A stretch of DNA of 34,927 nucleotides from Comamonadaceae bacterium (GCA_947373245.1 CANBWY010000023.1:1-34927), one strand, 5' to 3'; numbered from the stretch's first letter, positions 18,743 to 29,051 are shown. Notes: generated by a model not told the origin, from the letters alone. Program-made: numbers and translations.

Positions 18743-19402
18743 ATGCGTTTCAAGTTGGCCGTGATCCTCATGGCAGGTTTGGCAATATCGGGTGGCACTT
18801 ATGCGGGGAATCAACGTGAAGAGCCGCTGATTGACTCTGTGCGTACCGCCCTCAGCGCGGCGGTCGCACCCTCGGGGCCTCCCCCTGAGCTGGTGCATCC
18901 GGACCCAGCCGCTGCCAATGCCTTTGCGCAATGGATGATGCGTACCGAGGCCAAGCTGCAACAGCAATTGCAGCAACGAAGCAAGGCCTCACCCACGTTT
19001 GGGCCAACGCAAGACGCGGTGACGCATGAGCTTGCCAACAGCGCCCTACGCCGCGAGTTTTTGCAAACCGTTTGGTACGAAAGCCAGCGTGCGGGCCTGG
19101 CGCCCGATTTGGTGCTGGGGCTCATTCAAGTCGAGAGCGGTTTTCGCAAGTTCGCCATCAGCAGTTCGGGTGCGCGCGGTTACGCGCAGGTCATGCCGTT
19201 TTGGACGCGTGTGTTGGCGCAAGGCGACGCCAGCGTGTTGTTCCAAGCGCAAACCAATTTGCGCTTTGGTTGCGTCATCTTGCGGCACTACCTCAATCTG
19301 GAGAACGGGGATTTAGGGCTGGCGCTGGGCCGCTACAACGGCAGTCGTGGGCAAATGCAGTATCCCAATGCGGTGTTGGCCGCGCAAAGGAGATGGCAAT
19401 GA
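18743..19402 (+). CDS. Lytic transglycosylase (SLT domain)
   Basis: A 219-residue periplasmic murein-degrading enzyme. The first 22 residues are a signal peptide (MRFKLAVILMAGLAISGGTY). The SLT catalytic domain starts near residue 105. The catalytic glutamate is probably Glu131 in GLIQVESGFRKFAISSSGARGY, followed by the Gln/Met-rich AQVMPFW and the RYNGSRG motif near the end. Such enzymes cut the glycan strands with formation of 1,6-anhydro ends. I chose the ATG at 18743 because GGGAG (18727-18731) is at workable distance. ATG 18734 (MAHMRFKL) or GTG 18731 are possible. It overlaps the next gene by ATGA. Confidence 0.85.
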   Translation: MRFKLAVILMAGLAISGGTYAGNQREEPLIDSVRTALSAAVAPSGPPPELVHPDPAAANAFAQWMMRTEAKLQQQLQQRSKASPTFGPTQDAVTHELANSALRREFLQTVWYESQRAGLAPDLVLGLIQVESGFRKFAISSSGARGYAQVMPFWTRVLAQGDASVLFQAQTNLRFGCVILRHYLNLENGDLGLALGRYNGSRGQMQYPNAVLAAQRRWQ

Positions 19403-19803
19403 AACTTTGGCTAGTCGCGTTGCTGAGTGTGTTTGTTTGTGGCTGCGCCACCCAAGCGTATCGCGGTGTGGAGCATGAGTGTTCTCCTGCTGCTTTCAAT
19501 GACTACCCCGTTGCCTATGTGCGCACCCTAGAAACGCGTCAGCGTTGGGTGGAGGTGGGCACGGGAGCCCGAAGTTGCGTCACCAGTAAAGAGGGCAACC
19601 AGACGCGCACCTTTTGTACAGAGATCACGCGCCCCGAACTCTTCACTTACCCCGAAGTGGTGACCGTCGATCAAAACCAAGCCATTCGTGACAAAGCCAT
19701 TCAAGCTTGTTCAAAGAATTTGTGCTTGCAGCGCTACGGCAATGCGGAATGTAAAACAGACCAGGTGTTGGTGCCCCTTCCCGCCCCCGTCCCTGTCCCA
19801 TGA
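19399..19803 (+). CDS. Putative lipoprotein of unknown function
   Basis: A 134-residue exported protein. The start KLWLVALLSVFVCGC suggests a lipoprotein signal peptide with Cys16 as the lipid-carrying residue (lipobox VCGC, a loose match). The mature protein has several further cysteines and ends in a proline-rich tail (LPAPVPVP). The ATG at 19399 overlaps the stop of the transglycosylase gene and has AAAGGAG seven bases upstream, strongly suggesting translational coupling. I do not recognise a domain. A role at the cell wall together with the lytic transglycosylase is an inference from context only. Confidence 0.75.
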   Translation: MKLWLVALLSVFVCGCATQAYRGVEHECSPAAFNDYPVAYVRTLETRQRWVEVGTGARSCVTSKEGNQTRTFCTEITRPELFTYPEVVTVDQNQAIRDKAIQACSKNLCLQRYGNAECKTDQVLVPLPAPVPVP

Positions 19804-19804
19804 A

Positions 19805-19827
19805 AAAGCCCGCAGTATGCGGGCTTT
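19805..19827. terminator. Terminator between lipoprotein gene and grxD
   Basis: A 9-bp perfect stem, AAAGCCCGC with GCGGGCTTT (10 bp if the inner A-T pair forms), with A residues on one side and TTT on the other. It lies directly after the lipoprotein stop and 32 bases from the grxD stop, so it can serve both converging transcripts. Confidence 0.8.
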
Positions 19828-19858
19828 CAGACGGGAATTGGCCTAAGCCAAGCGTCGT

Positions 19859-20176
19859 TTAAGCGTCGATGGCTTTTTGCAACTCACCCGACTCATACAT
19901 TTCCATCATGATGTCTGAGCCACCAATGAATTCGCCCTTGACGTAGAGCTGGGGAATGGTGGGCCAGTTGCTGTATTCCTTGATGCCTTGACGAATTTCA
20001 GCGTCATCCAGCACGTTCACGGTTTTGATGGCTTTGGGTTCGACGCCACAAGCTTTGAGCACTTGCACCGCGCGGCCCGAAAAACCACACATGGGGAAGC
20101 TTGCGCTGCCTTTCATGAACAGCAACACCTCGTTGCCCTTCACCAGTTCATCAATGCGTTGTTGCACGTCGCTCAT
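19859..20176 (-). CDS. grxD: Monothiol glutaredoxin Grx4
   Basis: A 105-residue CGFS-type glutaredoxin. CGFS proteins bind a shared 2Fe-2S cluster with glutathione and pass it on, rather than acting as disulfide reductases. The active motif is CGFS with Cys30, in SFPMCGFSGRAVQ. The TIPQLYVKGEFIGGSD segment forms the glutathione site. The ATG at 20174-20176 (MSDVQQRIDEL) is the family start. Upstream residues up to 20194 are not conserved. It is the last gene of the hemA-prfA-prmC-grxD operon. Confidence 0.95.
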   Translation of the reverse strand: MSDVQQRIDELVKGNEVLLFMKGSASFPMCGFSGRAVQVLKACGVEPKAIKTVNVLDDAEIRQGIKEYSNWPTIPQLYVKGEFIGGSDIMMEMYESGELQKAIDA

Positions 20177-20201
20177 GGGTTTTCTCCAAATCAAAAGTCG
20201 A

Positions 20202-21047
20202 TTATTTCATTTTTGGCCATTGTCCACCTGTGCAGCGCAAGATGCCCGCAAGGTCAGGACGGCTTTGCACGTTCACAAAGCCTTGGTTCGCCAGCAAGGT
20301 TTGCACCGCATGGGCTTGGTCAAAGCCGTGCTCTAGCAGCAGCCAGCCGCCGGATTTGAGGTGTTGCGTCGCCTCGCGCACGATCACGCGAATGTCGTCC
20401 AAGCCGTCTGGGCCAGAGGCCAGTGCTGATAAGGGTTCGTGCTTCAAGGCGGCCAAGTGGGCATCGTCGCTGGCCACATAAGGTGGGTTGGAGACGATGG
20501 CGTCAAAAGTAGCTGTCTCAAGGGGGGAGAGCCAAGAGCCGTAATGAAAAACCACTTGCAAGCCCAAGCGCTCGGCATTGGCGCTGGCCACGGCCAACGC
20601 ATCGGCGCTGGCGTCTACCGCGCTCACACTGGCGTCAGGACGCGAATGTTTGAGCGCCAAGGCAATCGCACCGCTGCCTGTGCCCAAGTCCACCAGGTCA
20701 GGGGTTGGCACATCGGCCAGACAAGACAAGGCCCATTCCACCAAAATTTCGGTGTCGGCGCGTGGGTCGAGCACGCGTTTGTCCACGTGTAGCGTCAAGC
20801 CAAAAAACTCTTTCTGGCCCGTGATGTAAGACACGGGCTCTGTGTTTAGGCGTCGCTGTGCGTGGTTGGCGAAGGTGGCTTGCACGCTGTCGTCTAGCCA
20901 ATCATCGCCATGGGTCAACAGCCAAGCGCGGTCATGCGGGGCGCGCCCCAAGGCGTGAAGCAGTAGCACTTGGGCGTCCAAGCGGGGCAGCCCCAAAGTT
21001 TGCCCCCATGCAGCAGCTTGGGCCACTGTCAACACACGCACGCTCAT
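20202..21047 (-). CDS. prmC: Release factor glutamine methyltransferase PrmC
   Basis: A 281-residue SAM-dependent methyltransferase that methylates the glutamine in the GGQ motif of release factors RF1 and RF2. The SAM-binding motif [11 protein letters not shown] is at about 120-130. The catalytic NPPY motif is at 187-190. The N-terminal helical domain is as in HemK. Its start codon overlaps the stop of prfA by four bases, which couples the enzyme to its substrate. Confidence 0.95.
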   Translation of the reverse strand: MSVRVLTVAQAAAWGQTLGLPRLDAQVLLLHALGRAPHDRAWLLTHGDDWLDDSVQATFANHAQRRLNTEPVSYITGQKEFFGLTLHVDKRVLDPRADTEILVEWALSCLADVPTPDLVDLGTGSGAIALALKHSRPDASVSAVDASADALAVASANAERLGLQVVFHYGSWLSPLETATFDAIVSNPPYVASDDAHLAALKHEPLSALASGPDGLDDIRVIVREATQHLKSGGWLLLEHGFDQAHAVQTLLANQGFVNVQSRPDLAGILRCTGGQWPKMK

Positions 21048-22150
21048 GTATTGCCTTCCAGCGCTGCCAATTGTTCGGCCTCGTGCGCGTGCTTGAGGGC
21101 TTGCATGGGCTCGCTCAAATCACCTTCCATGATGAAGTTGAGTTTGTACAGCGTGAGGTTGATGCGGTGGTCGGTCCAACGCCCTTGCGGAAAGTTGTAG
21201 GTGCGAATGCGGTCGCTACGGTCGCCACTGCCAATCAGGCCCTTGCGCATGGCGGCGTCTTTGGCGGCACGTTCTGAGCGGTCTTTTTCTTGGATACGGG
21301 CGGTCAGCACTTTCAAGGCTTGGGCCTTGTTGCTGTGCTGGCTGCGCCCGTCTTGGCATTCGGCCACGATGCCCGTGGGCAAGTGGGTGATGCGCACGGC
21401 CGAGTCGGTTTTGTTGATGTGCTGTCCACCCGCACCGCTGGCGCGGTAGGTGTCGATGCGCAAATCAGACGGGTTGATTTTGATGGCCTCGGCCTCGTCA
21501 GGCTCTGGCAGCACCGCCACTGTGCAAGCACTGGTGTGGATACGGCCTTGGGTTTCGGTGGCGGGCACACGCTGCACGCGGTGGCCGCCCGATTCAAACT
21601 TGAGCCAGCCATACACGCCGTCGCCCGACGAACCACCGTCCATGCGCACGACCACCTCTTTGTAGCCGCCCAGCTCGCTTTGTGATTCACTCACGACTTC
21701 GGTGCGCCACCCTTTGCGCTCAGCGTAGCGCATGTACATGCGCAGCAAATCGGCGGCAAACAAGGCGGACTCATCGCCGCCTGTGCCAGCGCGAATTTCG
21801 ATGAACGCTGGACGCGCATCGTCTGGGTCTTTGGGCAGCAGCATGCGTTGCAGCTCGGCTTCGAGTTGCAGCAACTCCGCTTCGGCGTTGGCAACTTCTT
21901 CTTCGGCCATTGCGCGCATGTCGGCGTCATTCCCGACGTCTTGCAGCATCTGTTGTGCCGCTTGCAAATCGGCTTCGCGTTGCTGATAGCGGGCATAGCG
22001 GCCGGCCGTGGCGGTCACGTCGGTGTGTTCGCGTGACAAGGCCAAGAACTGCGTCATGTCCTTCATGATGTCTTCGCGAGACAACAAGAAGTCCAGTTCA
22101 TTCAAACGTTGGACGTGGCGCTCAAGCTGCGCGCGTAGAAAGTCTTTCAT
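21044..22150 (-). CDS. prfA: Peptide chain release factor 1
   Basis: A 368-residue RF1, which ends translation at UAA and UAG. The PAT tripeptide at 196-198 reads the stop codon and distinguishes RF1 from RF2 (SPF). The GGQ motif at 241-243 ([15 protein letters not shown]) enters the peptidyl transferase centre; Gln243 is the expected PrmC target. There is no internal frameshift, as expected for RF1. Its start overlaps the hemA stop. Confidence 0.97.
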   Translation of the reverse strand: MKDFLRAQLERHVQRLNELDFLLSREDIMKDMTQFLALSREHTDVTATAGRYARYQQREADLQAAQQMLQDVGNDADMRAMAEEEVANAEAELLQLEAELQRMLLPKDPDDARPAFIEIRAGTGGDESALFAADLLRMYMRYAERKGWRTEVVSESQSELGGYKEVVVRMDGGSSGDGVYGWLKFESGGHRVQRVPATETQGRIHTSACTVAVLPEPDEAEAIKINPSDLRIDTYRASGAGGQHINKTDSAVRITHLPTGIVAECQDGRSQHSNKAQALKVLTARIQEKDRSERAAKDAAMRKGLIGSGDRSDRIRTYNFPQGRWTDHRINLTLYKLNFIMEGDLSEPMQALKHAHEAEQLAALEGNT

Positions 22151-23406
22151 GGTTTCCCACGCAAAAAGAAATGCTCAACGCTCAAACGTGCACGTTCGCG
22201 CGAGGCTGCATCACCTGCGTGCAACTCAGCCATGGCGCCGTGCAGCATTTTTTGCGTCAGACCGCGCGTCAAAGATTCGAGTACCGCATCCACATCGTCG
22301 CCTTTGGCAATGGCCTTTCGGGCGCGAGCCAGCTCGGCGCTACGCCACGCGTCGGCTTGGGTGTTGAGTTGTTGAATCAGCGGCACGTTGCTGCGCTGGT
22401 CCATCCAGTGCTCAAAGCTTTGCACGCCCGCATCAATGATGGCCTCGGCTTGCGCCACCGCAGCTTGGCGACTGGCTTGGCCGGTTTGAACGACCTCTGA
22501 CAAATCGTCCACGGTGTACAGGTACACGTCTTCGAGTGACTTGACCTCGGGCTCAATGTCGCGCGGCACGGCCAAGTCGACCATGAACATGGGGCGGTGT
22601 TTGCGTTGCTTCAGTGCACGCGCGACGGCTCCCAAACCGATCAAGGGCAAGGTGCTGGCAGTGCAGCTGATGACCACATCAAACTCATGCAATCGCTGTG
22701 GCAAGTCGGCCAAGCGCATGACTTCGCCACCAAACTGCGTGGCCAGTTTCTCGCCGCGCTCCAGCGTGCGGTTGGCCACGGCAATGGCTTTGGGGTTTTT
22801 GGCCGCAAAGTGCGTGGCACACAGCTCAATCATTTCGCCAGCGCCCACAAACAGCACACGTGTTTCGCTGAGGTCTTCAAACAGTTGACTGGCCAAACGA
22901 ACGGCAGCGGCGGCCATGCTGATGGAGTGCGCGCCAATCTCGGTGGAGCTGCGCACTTCTTTGGCCACGGCGAACGAGCGCTGGAAGAGTTGGTTGAGCG
23001 TGGTGCCCAGGGCGCCTGCATCAGAAGCGGCACGCACCGCATCTTTCATTTGGCCTAAGATTTGGGGCTCGCCCAGCACCATCGAGTCCAGACCACTGGC
23101 CACACGAAAAGCGTGGCGGGCCGCATCGGCTTCCAGCAGGGCGTAGGTATGGCCGTTCAGTGCGTCGGTCGACACGCCCCCTGACTTGGCCAACCAAGCC
23201 AAGGTTTGCTGCATCTGGTGCTCACTGCCCGCGCAGTAAATTTCGGTGCGGTTGCAGGTGGAGAGGATGGCCACCTCGCTGTCAGACGCAAATGCGTCGC
23301 GCAGGGCGGTGATGGTCGGACCCATTTGTTCGACCGCAAAAGCAAAACGGCCCCGCAAATCAAGCGGGGCTGTCGTGTGATTGAGGCCTAAAGCCCAGAC
23401 TGCCAT
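22147..23406 (-). CDS. hemA: Glutamyl-tRNA reductase
   Basis: A 419-residue HemA, the NADPH-dependent enzyme that reduces glutamyl-tRNA to glutamate 1-semialdehyde, the first committed step of haem synthesis in this group. The N-terminus [18 protein letters not shown] and the catalytic cysteine Cys51 in STCNRTEIY are clear. [12 protein letters not shown] and the NADPH-binding VLFVGAGEM are also seen. I chose ATG 23404-23406; an ATG three codons earlier (23413-23415) is possible but lies within the -10 sequence. No ribosome binding site precedes either, which suggests a leaderless mRNA. It is the first gene of the hemA-prfA-prmC-grxD operon. Confidence 0.95.
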   Translation of the reverse strand: MAVWALGLNHTTAPLDLRGRFAFAVEQMGPTITALRDAFASDSEVAILSTCNRTEIYCAGSEHQMQQTLAWLAKSGGVSTDALNGHTYALLEADAARHAFRVASGLDSMVLGEPQILGQMKDAVRAASDAGALGTTLNQLFQRSFAVAKEVRSSTEIGAHSISMAAAAVRLASQLFEDLSETRVLFVGAGEMIELCATHFAAKNPKAIAVANRTLERGEKLATQFGGEVMRLADLPQRLHEFDVVISCTASTLPLIGLGAVARALKQRKHRPMFMVDLAVPRDIEPEVKSLEDVYLYTVDDLSEVVQTGQASRQAAVAQAEAIIDAGVQSFEHWMDQRSNVPLIQQLNTQADAWRSAELARARKAIAKGDDVDAVLESLTRGLTQKMLHGAMAELHAGDAASRERARLSVEHFFLRGKP

Positions 23407-23413
23407 AGCGCAC

Positions 23414-23421
23414 ATTATAAA
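23414..23421. promoter_or_regulatory. Symmetric -10 element for divergent hemA and small membrane gene
   Basis: ATTATAAA reads as TATAAT on the minus strand (23414-23419) and TATAAA on the plus strand (23416-23421). The predicted start site in each direction falls within a few bases of the respective start codon (hemA at 23406, the membrane gene at 23431). Neither gene has a visible ribosome binding site. No good -35 hexamer was found for either direction. Confidence 0.45.
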
Positions 23422-23430
23422 ATTTGTTGC

Positions 23431-23715
23431 ATGGGTCCTTTAGAACAAGTCATTCACACGCTGAACTTTGTCGCGCCGGCATGGGGTTTGGCGCTGTTTT
23501 GCGTGTTGTTTACGCGCTTGACCGCCCGCTGGTGGCTGCCTTTGGCCAGTTGGAGCCTCCTGAAACAGACCGTGGTGAGCGGTGCTTTTGGCACAGCCGT
23601 CTTGGTCTGTGGCTTGGTTTTGTGGGGCGCCGACGGAAAAATGGCCACTTATTCGGCCTTGGTCATCACTTGCGGCACCGCCCAATGGCTGATGTGTAAA
23701 GGTTGGCGGGGTTAA
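23431..23715 (+). CDS. Small multi-pass membrane protein of unknown function
   Basis: A 94-residue protein with three probable membrane helices (about 15-31, 47-66 and 72-88) and short charged loops. I know no named family for it. It is divergent from hemA with only 24 bases between start codons, and has no ribosome binding site, so it may be translated from a leaderless mRNA. The reading frame covers the gap without interruption and its hydrophobic pattern is coherent, which supports real coding. Confidence 0.7.
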   Translation: MGPLEQVIHTLNFVAPAWGLALFCVLFTRLTARWWLPLASWSLLKQTVVSGAFGTAVLVCGLVLWGADGKMATYSALVITCGTAQWLMCKGWRG

Positions 23716-23959
23716 CGCTCAAAGAGACAGAGGCGGAGTTTGCTAAGGCAAGCGAAGCAACGCCTCGTAAGACAGCGAGCAGGCCGTGTGCGTGGGGCGC
23801 ACAAGGCGAGTTGGGCTGGTCAATAACCTTCAAAACCATGACCTGACATCCCCAAAGCCAGTAAGTGCTCTAAGGCCCCGTCACCTAGAACCCAACCCCC
23901 TGCGGTAACATCAACATCCTGTTTCGCGCCCCAATGCGCCCTTGTGCGCACACATCAAA
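23716..23959. other. Intergenic region with two GC-rich hairpins
   Basis: The longest non-coding stretch in the window (244 bases). One hairpin pairs GAGGCG plus TTGCT (23730-23735, 23740-23744) with AGCAA plus CGCCTC (23756-23766). A second pairs TGTGCG (23787-23792) with CGCACA (23798-23803) around a TGGGG loop. There is no T-run after either, so they are not standard terminators. They could be repeat-type (REP-like) elements or part of a small RNA. No clear promoter or ribosome binding site precedes the next gene. Confidence 0.4.
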
Positions 23960-26900
23960 ATGAATGCTCCCACCTCGCTGAACCACTTGCTCGCCACGGC
24001 TGAAGAAAGCCCGCGACTGCGCGAAATTCCCTACAACTACACCTCGTTCTCTGACCGAGAAATCGTGCTGCGTTTGCTCGGTGCCGAGGCTTGGGATTTG
24101 CTGCTGCGTTTGCGCCAAGAGCGTCGTACCGGCCGCTCTGCCCGCATGTTGTATGAAGTGTTGGGCGACATCTGGGTGGTGCAACGCAACCCCTATTTGC
24201 AAGACGACTTGCTGGATAACCCCAAACGCCGCCACCAGTTGGTCGAAGCGCTGAACCATCGCCTCGGTGAAGTTGAGCAGCGCCACACGCCCGACGCCGA
24301 CATCGAACGCGATGTCATGGTGGGGCAATTGCTGCAAGCTGCCAGCCGCGCCATTGAAAACTTCAGCCTGCAATTCGACGCGATTGCAGCTTTGCGCAAA
24401 AAAGCCTCGCGCTTGCTCAAAAAATACACAGCCAACGACAACATCAAGTTCGACGGTCTCTCGCGCGTGAGCCACGTCACCGACGCCACCGACTGGCGTG
24501 TGGAATACCCCTTCGTGGTGTTGACCCCCGACACCGAAGAAGAAATGGCCGGTTTGGTCAAAGGCTGTATCGACCTTGGCCTGACCATCGTCCCTCGTGG
24601 CGGTGGCACGGGCTACACCGGTGGCGCGATTCCGCTGACTTGGAAAAGTGCGGTGATCAACACCGAAAAACTCGAAGCCATGACCGAGGTCGAGCTGGTC
24701 GATTTGCCCGGCATTGACCACAAAGTACCCACCATCTGGACAGAAGCCGGCGTGGTCACGCAGCGCGTGGCCGATGCCGCCGAGCGCGGTGGTTTTGTGT
24801 TCGCGGTGGACCCCACGTCTGCCGAAGCCTCTTGCATTGGTGGCAACGTTGCCATGAACGCAGGCGGCAAAAAAGCCGTCTTGTGGGGCACCGCACTCGA
24901 CAACTTGGCCAGCTGGCGCATGGTGACACCCGATGCCGAATGGCTAGAAGTCACACGCGTGGACCACAACCTCGGCAAGATTCACGATGCCGAAATGGCC
25001 AGCTTCGACTTGAAGTACTACCAAGCCGACGGTAAAACATTCATCCGCCAAGAGCGCCTCGACATTCCCGGCAAGTCTTTCCGCAAAGAAGGCTTGGGCA
25101 AAGACGTGACCGACAAGTTCTTGAGCGGTCTGCCTGGCATCCAAAAAGAAGGCTGTGACGGCTTGATCACCAGCGCTCGTTGGATTCTTCACCGCATGCC
25201 CGTGCACACCCGCACGGTGTGTATGGAGTTTTTTGGCAACGCCAAAGATGCGGTGCCTAGCATCGTGGAAATCAAAGACTTCATGTTCGCCGAGCAAAAA
25301 CGCAGCGGCGTGTTGCTGGCGGGCTTGGAGCATTTGGATGACCGTTACTTGCGCGCGGTGGGTTATGCCACCAAGAGCAAACGCGGTGGCCTGCCCAAAA
25401 TGCTGTTGTTGGCCGACATTGCAGGCGACAACGCCGATGATGTGGCGCGTGTCACCTCGGAAGTGGTGCGCATGGCCAACTCGCGCAGTGGTGAAGGCTT
25501 TGTGGCCATCAGCCCCGAGGCGCGTAAAAAGTTCTGGTTAGATCGCAAGCGCACGGCAGCCATCAGCCGTCACACCAACGCCTTCAAGGTCAACGAAGAC
25601 GTGGTGATTCCTTTGCCCCGCATGGCCGAGTACACCGATGGCATCGAGCGCATCAACATCGAGCTGAGCTTGCGCAACAAGATTGAGCTGTGCGACGCCT
25701 TGGATGCCTTCTTTGAAAAAGGCAATTTGCCACTAGGCAAGTCTGACGATGCGGCTGAAATTTCAACCCCCGAGTTGTTGGAAGACCGTGTGCAACAAGC
25801 CCGTTCGCTAATTGGCGAAGTGCGTGGCTTGTGGCAGCAGTGGCTCAACGAGTGCGACGCCTTGTTCCCTCAGTTGCAAGACCACACCTTGCGCGCAAGC
25901 TGGAAAACGCAAATCCGTGCGATGTTGCAAAACATCTTCACGGGCGCGCAGCTGGCGCCCATCGTGGACGAGTGCAACGCCATTCACCAACGGGTGCTCA
26001 AAGGCCGCGTCTGGGTGGCTCTGCACATGCACGCCGGTGACGGCAACGTGCATACCAACATCCCTGTCAACAGCGACAACTACGCCATGTTGCAAACCGC
26101 GCATGAAGCGGTGGCCCGTATCATGGTGCTGGCGCGCTCATTGGACGGTGTGATTTCGGGTGAGCACGGCATTGGCATTACCAAGCTGGAGTTCATGACG
26201 GACGCCGAGTTGCAGCCGTTTGCTGACTACAAAGCCAAGGTCGATCCAGAAGGCCGCTTCAACAAAGGCAAATTGCTGCGCAACCAAGACGCCGATGTGT
26301 CTTTGCGCCACGCCGACTTGAGCCAAGCCTACACGCCAAGTTTTGGTTTGATGGGTCACGAATCGCTGATCATGCAGCAAAGCGACATTGGCGCGATTGC
26401 GGCCAGCGTGAAAGACTGCCTGCGCTGTGGCAAATGCAAACCGGTGTGCGCCACCCATGTGCCGCGTGCCAACTTGCTCTACAGCCCACGCAACAAAATC
26501 TTGGCCACCTCGTTGCTGGTGGAAGCCTTCTTGTATGAAGAGCAAACCCGCCGAGGCGTGTCCATCAAACATTGGCAAGAGTTTGAAGACGTGGCCGATC
26601 ACTGCACGGTCTGCCACAAATGCTTGTCGCCTTGCCCGGTCAAGATTGACTTTGGCGATGTGTCCATGAACATGCGCAACTTGTTGCGCAAGATGGGCCA
26701 AAAGAGTTTCCGTCCCGGCAACGCTGCCGCGATGTTCATGCTCAACGCCACCAACCCTGAGACCATCAAGTTCGCTCGCAGTGCCATGGTGAATGTGGGG
26801 ATGAAAGTGCAACGTCTCGCACACGATTTGCTGCGTGGGCTGGCGCGTAAACAAACCAAGGCACCGCCAGCCACTGTGGGCACCGCGCCCCTCAAAGAGC

Positions 26901-27832
26901 AGGTGATTCACTTCATCAACAAAAAAATGCCCGGTGGCTTGCCCAAGAAAACCGCGCGTGCTTTGTTGGACATTGAAGATAAAAACTACGTGCCCATCAT
27001 CCGCGACCCCAAGGCCACGACCTCTGAAACCGAAGCCGTGTTCTATTTCCCCGGTTGCGGCTCTGAGCGTTTGTTCAGCCAAGTCGGCTTGGCCACGCAA
27101 GCCATGTTGTGGCACGCCGGTGTGCAAACCGTGCTGCCGCCCGGTTACCTGTGTTGCGGTTACCCGCAAAAGGGTTCGGGCGATTTCGAGAAGGGTGAAC
27201 AAATCATCACCGACAACCGCGTGCTGTTCCACCGCGTGGCCAACACGCTCAACTACCTCGACATCAAAACTGTGGTGGTGAGCTGTGGCACTTGCTTTGA
27301 CCAGCTGCAAAGCTACCAGTTCGACAAAATTTTCCCAGGCTGTCGCATCGTGGATATCCATGAGTACTTGCTCGAAAAAGACATCAAACTCAGCGCCGAA
27401 CAGCAAGCGGGTTACCTGTTCCACGATCCTTGCCACAGCCCCATGAAGCAACAAGACCCGATGAAAACGGTCAAAGCGCTGCTGGGCGACCAAGTGCGCA
27501 AGAGCGACCGCTGCTGCGGCGAGTCGGGCACCTTGGGCGTGACCCGCCCCGACATCGCCACCCAAGTGCGTTTTCGCAAAGAGGAAGAGCTGCGCAAAGA
27601 CGAAGTTGCGCTGCGCGCGATGACGGGCAATGAAACAGGCGATCTGAAAATTCTCACCAGCTGCCCCAGCTGCATGCAAGGGTTGATGCGCTATGGCGAC
27701 GATTTGCAAAATGGTTTGCTCGAAGCCGACTACATCGTGATCGAGATGGCGCGCAAAATTCTGGGTGAAAACTGGATGCCCGAGTACGTGGCCCATGCCA
27801 ATGCCGGTGGCATTGAGCGCGTGTTGGTTTAA
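23960..27832 (+). CDS. Large FAD-linked dehydrogenase / iron-sulfur oxidoreductase (DUF3683, GlcD-like, CCG domains)
   Basis: A 1290-residue fusion. Residues 1 to about 140 match DUF3683. A PCMH-type FAD domain follows ([15 protein letters not shown] and [11 protein letters not shown], about 185-225) and an FAD-oxidase C-terminal domain with [10 protein letters not shown] (near 694) and GEHGIGI (near 734). Two 4Fe-4S cysteine motifs come next ([11 protein letters not shown] near 818, [12 protein letters not shown] near 881). Two CCG cysteine-rich domains end it ([12 protein letters not shown] near 1065, CCGESGTLG near 1185). The plan resembles D-2-hydroxy-acid dehydrogenases such as YdiJ, joined to glycolate-oxidase-like FeS parts. 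It probably oxidizes a D-2-hydroxy acid and feeds electrons to quinone; the substrate is unknown. The ATG at 23960 is chosen over a TTG at 23942. Confidence 0.9.
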   Translation: MNAPTSLNHLLATAEESPRLREIPYNYTSFSDREIVLRLLGAEAWDLLLRLRQERRTGRSARMLYEVLGDIWVVQRNPYLQDDLLDNPKRRHQLVEALNHRLGEVEQRHTPDADIERDVMVGQLLQAASRAIENFSLQFDAIAALRKKASRLLKKYTANDNIKFDGLSRVSHVTDATDWRVEYPFVVLTPDTEEEMAGLVKGCIDLGLTIVPRGGGTGYTGGAIPLTWKSAVINTEKLEAMTEVELVDLPGIDHKVPTIWTEAGVVTQRVADAAERGGFVFAVDPTSAEASCIGGNVAMNAGGKKAVLWGTALDNLASWRMVTPDAEWLEVTRVDHNLGKIHDAEMASFDLKYYQADGKTFIRQERLDIPGKSFRKEGLGKDVTDKFLSGLPGIQKEGCDGLITSARWILHRMPVHTRTVCMEFFGNAKDAVPSIVEIKDFMFAEQKRSGVLLAGLEHLDDRYLRAVGYATKSKRGGLPKMLLLADIAGDNADDVARVTSEVVRMANSRSGEGFVAISPEARKKFWLDRKRTAAISRHTNAFKVNEDVVIPLPRMAEYTDGIERINIELSLRNKIELCDALDAFFEKGNLPLGKSDDAAEISTPELLEDRVQQARSLIGEVRGLWQQWLNECDALFPQLQDHTLRASWKTQIRAMLQNIFTGAQLAPIVDECNAIHQRVLKGRVWVALHMHAGDGNVHTNIPVNSDNYAMLQTAHEAVARIMVLARSLDGVISGEHGIGITKLEFMTDAELQPFADYKAKVDPEGRFNKGKLLRNQDADVSLRHADLSQAYTPSFGLMGHESLIMQQSDIGAIAASVKDCLRCGKCKPVCATHVPRANLLYSPRNKILATSLLVEAFLYEEQTRRGVSIKHWQEFEDVADHCTVCHKCLSPCPVKIDFGDVSMNMRNLLRKMGQKSFRPGNAAAMFMLNATNPETIKFARSAMVNVGMKVQRLAHDLLRGLARKQTKAPPATVGTAPLKEQVIHFINKKMPGGLPKKTARALLDIEDKNYVPIIRDPKATTSETEAVFYFPGCGSERLFSQVGLATQAMLWHAGVQTVLPPGYLCCGYPQKGSGDFEKGEQIITDNRVLFHRVANTLNYLDIKTVVVSCGTCFDQLQSYQFDKIFPGCRIVDIHEYLLEKDIKLSAEQQAGYLFHDPCHSPMKQQDPMKTVKALLGDQVRKSDRCCGESGTLGVTRPDIATQVRFRKEEELRKDEVALRAMTGNETGDLKILTSCPSCMQGLMRYGDDLQNGLLEADYIVIEMARKILGENWMPEYVAHANAGGIERVLV

Positions 27833-27847
27833 ACCAAGAAAGACCTC

Positions 27848-28267
27848 ATGGCTGGACTGCTAAAAACAACCCCTGCGCCCCAAGACATCACGGTGCATGG
27901 CGCCTCGCGTGTGTTGGAAGTCAGCTTTGCCGATGGTGCGCGTTTTCGCATTCCGTTTGAGCTGATGCGCATTTACAGCCCTTCGGCCGAAGTGCAAGGC
28001 CACGGCCCAGGCCAGGAGGTGTTGCAAACTGGCAAGCGCAACGTCACGCTGGAAGGCTTAGAGCCGGTAGGCAACTACGCCGTCAAACCCACTTTCAGCG
28101 ACGGCCATGACAGCGGCTTGTTCACTTGGGAATACCTGTATTTCTTGGGTTCAGAACAAGACAAACTTTGGACCGACTACGAACGTCGCCTGCAAGAAGC
28201 CCACACCGAACGCGATGCCCCCATGCCCGAAAAAGGCGGTGCAGGCTGTAGCAGTCACGCGCATTGA
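27848..28267 (+). CDS. DUF971 domain protein
   Basis: A 139-residue protein built on a DUF971 domain (about residues 12-110), the small fold also found at the N-terminus of gamma-butyrobetaine hydroxylase. The pattern [27 protein letters not shown] and the later [22 protein letters not shown] are typical. DUF971 proteins have been linked to iron-sulfur work in some bacteria, but the function here is unproved. The tail ends in GCSSHAH, with one Cys and two His residues. It sits 15 bases after the large oxidoreductase and 16 before ubiE, so all are likely in one operon. Confidence 0.9.
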   Translation: MAGLLKTTPAPQDITVHGASRVLEVSFADGARFRIPFELMRIYSPSAEVQGHGPGQEVLQTGKRNVTLEGLEPVGNYAVKPTFSDGHDSGLFTWEYLYFLGSEQDKLWTDYERRLQEAHTERDAPMPEKGGAGCSSHAH

Positions 28268-28283
28268 TAAAATTGACAAAATT

Positions 28284-29015
28284 ATGAGCAGCACCCATTT
28301 CGGTTTCAAAACGGTCGACGAACAAGAAAAAGCCAAACACGTCCGTGGCGTGTTTGATTCAGTCGCGTCCAAATACGACGTGATGAACGACCTCATGTCC
28401 GCGGGTCTGCATCGCCTGTGGAAGCGCTACACCGTCATGGTGGCCGATTTACGCGAGGGCTCGCAAGTGCTCGACATCGCAGGTGGCACGGGTGATTTGG
28501 CGATGGCCTTTGCCAAAAAAGTTGGCAAAACCGGCCGCGTGGTCCACACCGATATCAACGAGGCCATGTTGCGCACCGGCCGCGACCGCTTGCTCGACCA
28601 TGGCTTGGTCTTGCCCACCTTGGTGTGCGATGCCGAAAAGCTGCCATTTCCCGACAACCACTTTGACGTGGTCAGCGTGGCCTTTGGCCTGCGCAACATG
28701 ACGCACAAAGACGTGGCTTTGAAAGAAATGTGCCGCGTGCTCAAACCCAACGGCAAGCTGCTGGTGTTGGAGTTCTCGAAGGTGGCCAAGCCGCTGGAGA
28801 AAGCCTACGACTGGTACTCCTTCAACATCTTGCCCAAGCTAGGTCAGATGATTGCGGGCGACGACGCCAGCTACCGTTATTTGGCCGAGTCCATCCGCAT
28901 GCACCCCGGCCAAGAAGAACTCAAAGCCCTGATGAAGCAAAGCGGTTTTGGCCATGTCGACTTTCACAACATGAGCGCCGGTGTGGTGGCGCTGCATGTG
29001 GGCATCAAGTGTTAA
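28284..29015 (+). CDS. ubiE: Ubiquinone/menaquinone C-methyltransferase UbiE
   Basis: A 243-residue SAM-dependent methyltransferase that adds the ring C-methyl group in ubiquinone synthesis. The SAM site [10 protein letters not shown] is at 62-71. [20 protein letters not shown] and LLVLEFSK are characteristic of UbiE. The ATG at 28284 ([17 protein letters not shown]) matches the family start. Longer in-frame reading from 28107 lies inside the DUF971 gene. No ribosome binding site is visible, so translation may depend on coupling. Confidence 0.95.
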   Translation: MSSTHFGFKTVDEQEKAKHVRGVFDSVASKYDVMNDLMSAGLHRLWKRYTVMVADLREGSQVLDIAGGTGDLAMAFAKKVGKTGRVVHTDINEAMLRTGRDRLLDHGLVLPTLVCDAEKLPFPDNHFDVVSVAFGLRNMTHKDVALKEMCRVLKPNGKLLVLEFSKVAKPLEKAYDWYSFNILPKLGQMIAGDDASYRYLAESIRMHPGQEELKALMKQSGFGHVDFHNMSAGVVALHVGIKC

Positions 29016-29051
29016 TTCGACAGCGATAAAGATCAATAGGAGACAGACGGC

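Noticed and set aside
17719-18798. 359-codon minus-strand open frame across proS
   Set aside because: Antisense to proS coding sequence; no ribosome binding site, no recognisable family.
26138-27796. 552-codon open frame on the minus strand inside the large oxidoreductase gene
   Set aside because: It is fully antisense to a gene with clear domain motifs; its translation is rich in His, Val and Phe without a domain pattern, as expected of a frame shadow.
28273-28278. TTGACA just before ubiE, looking like a -35 element
   Set aside because: A matching -10 would fall inside the ubiE coding region and none is seen.
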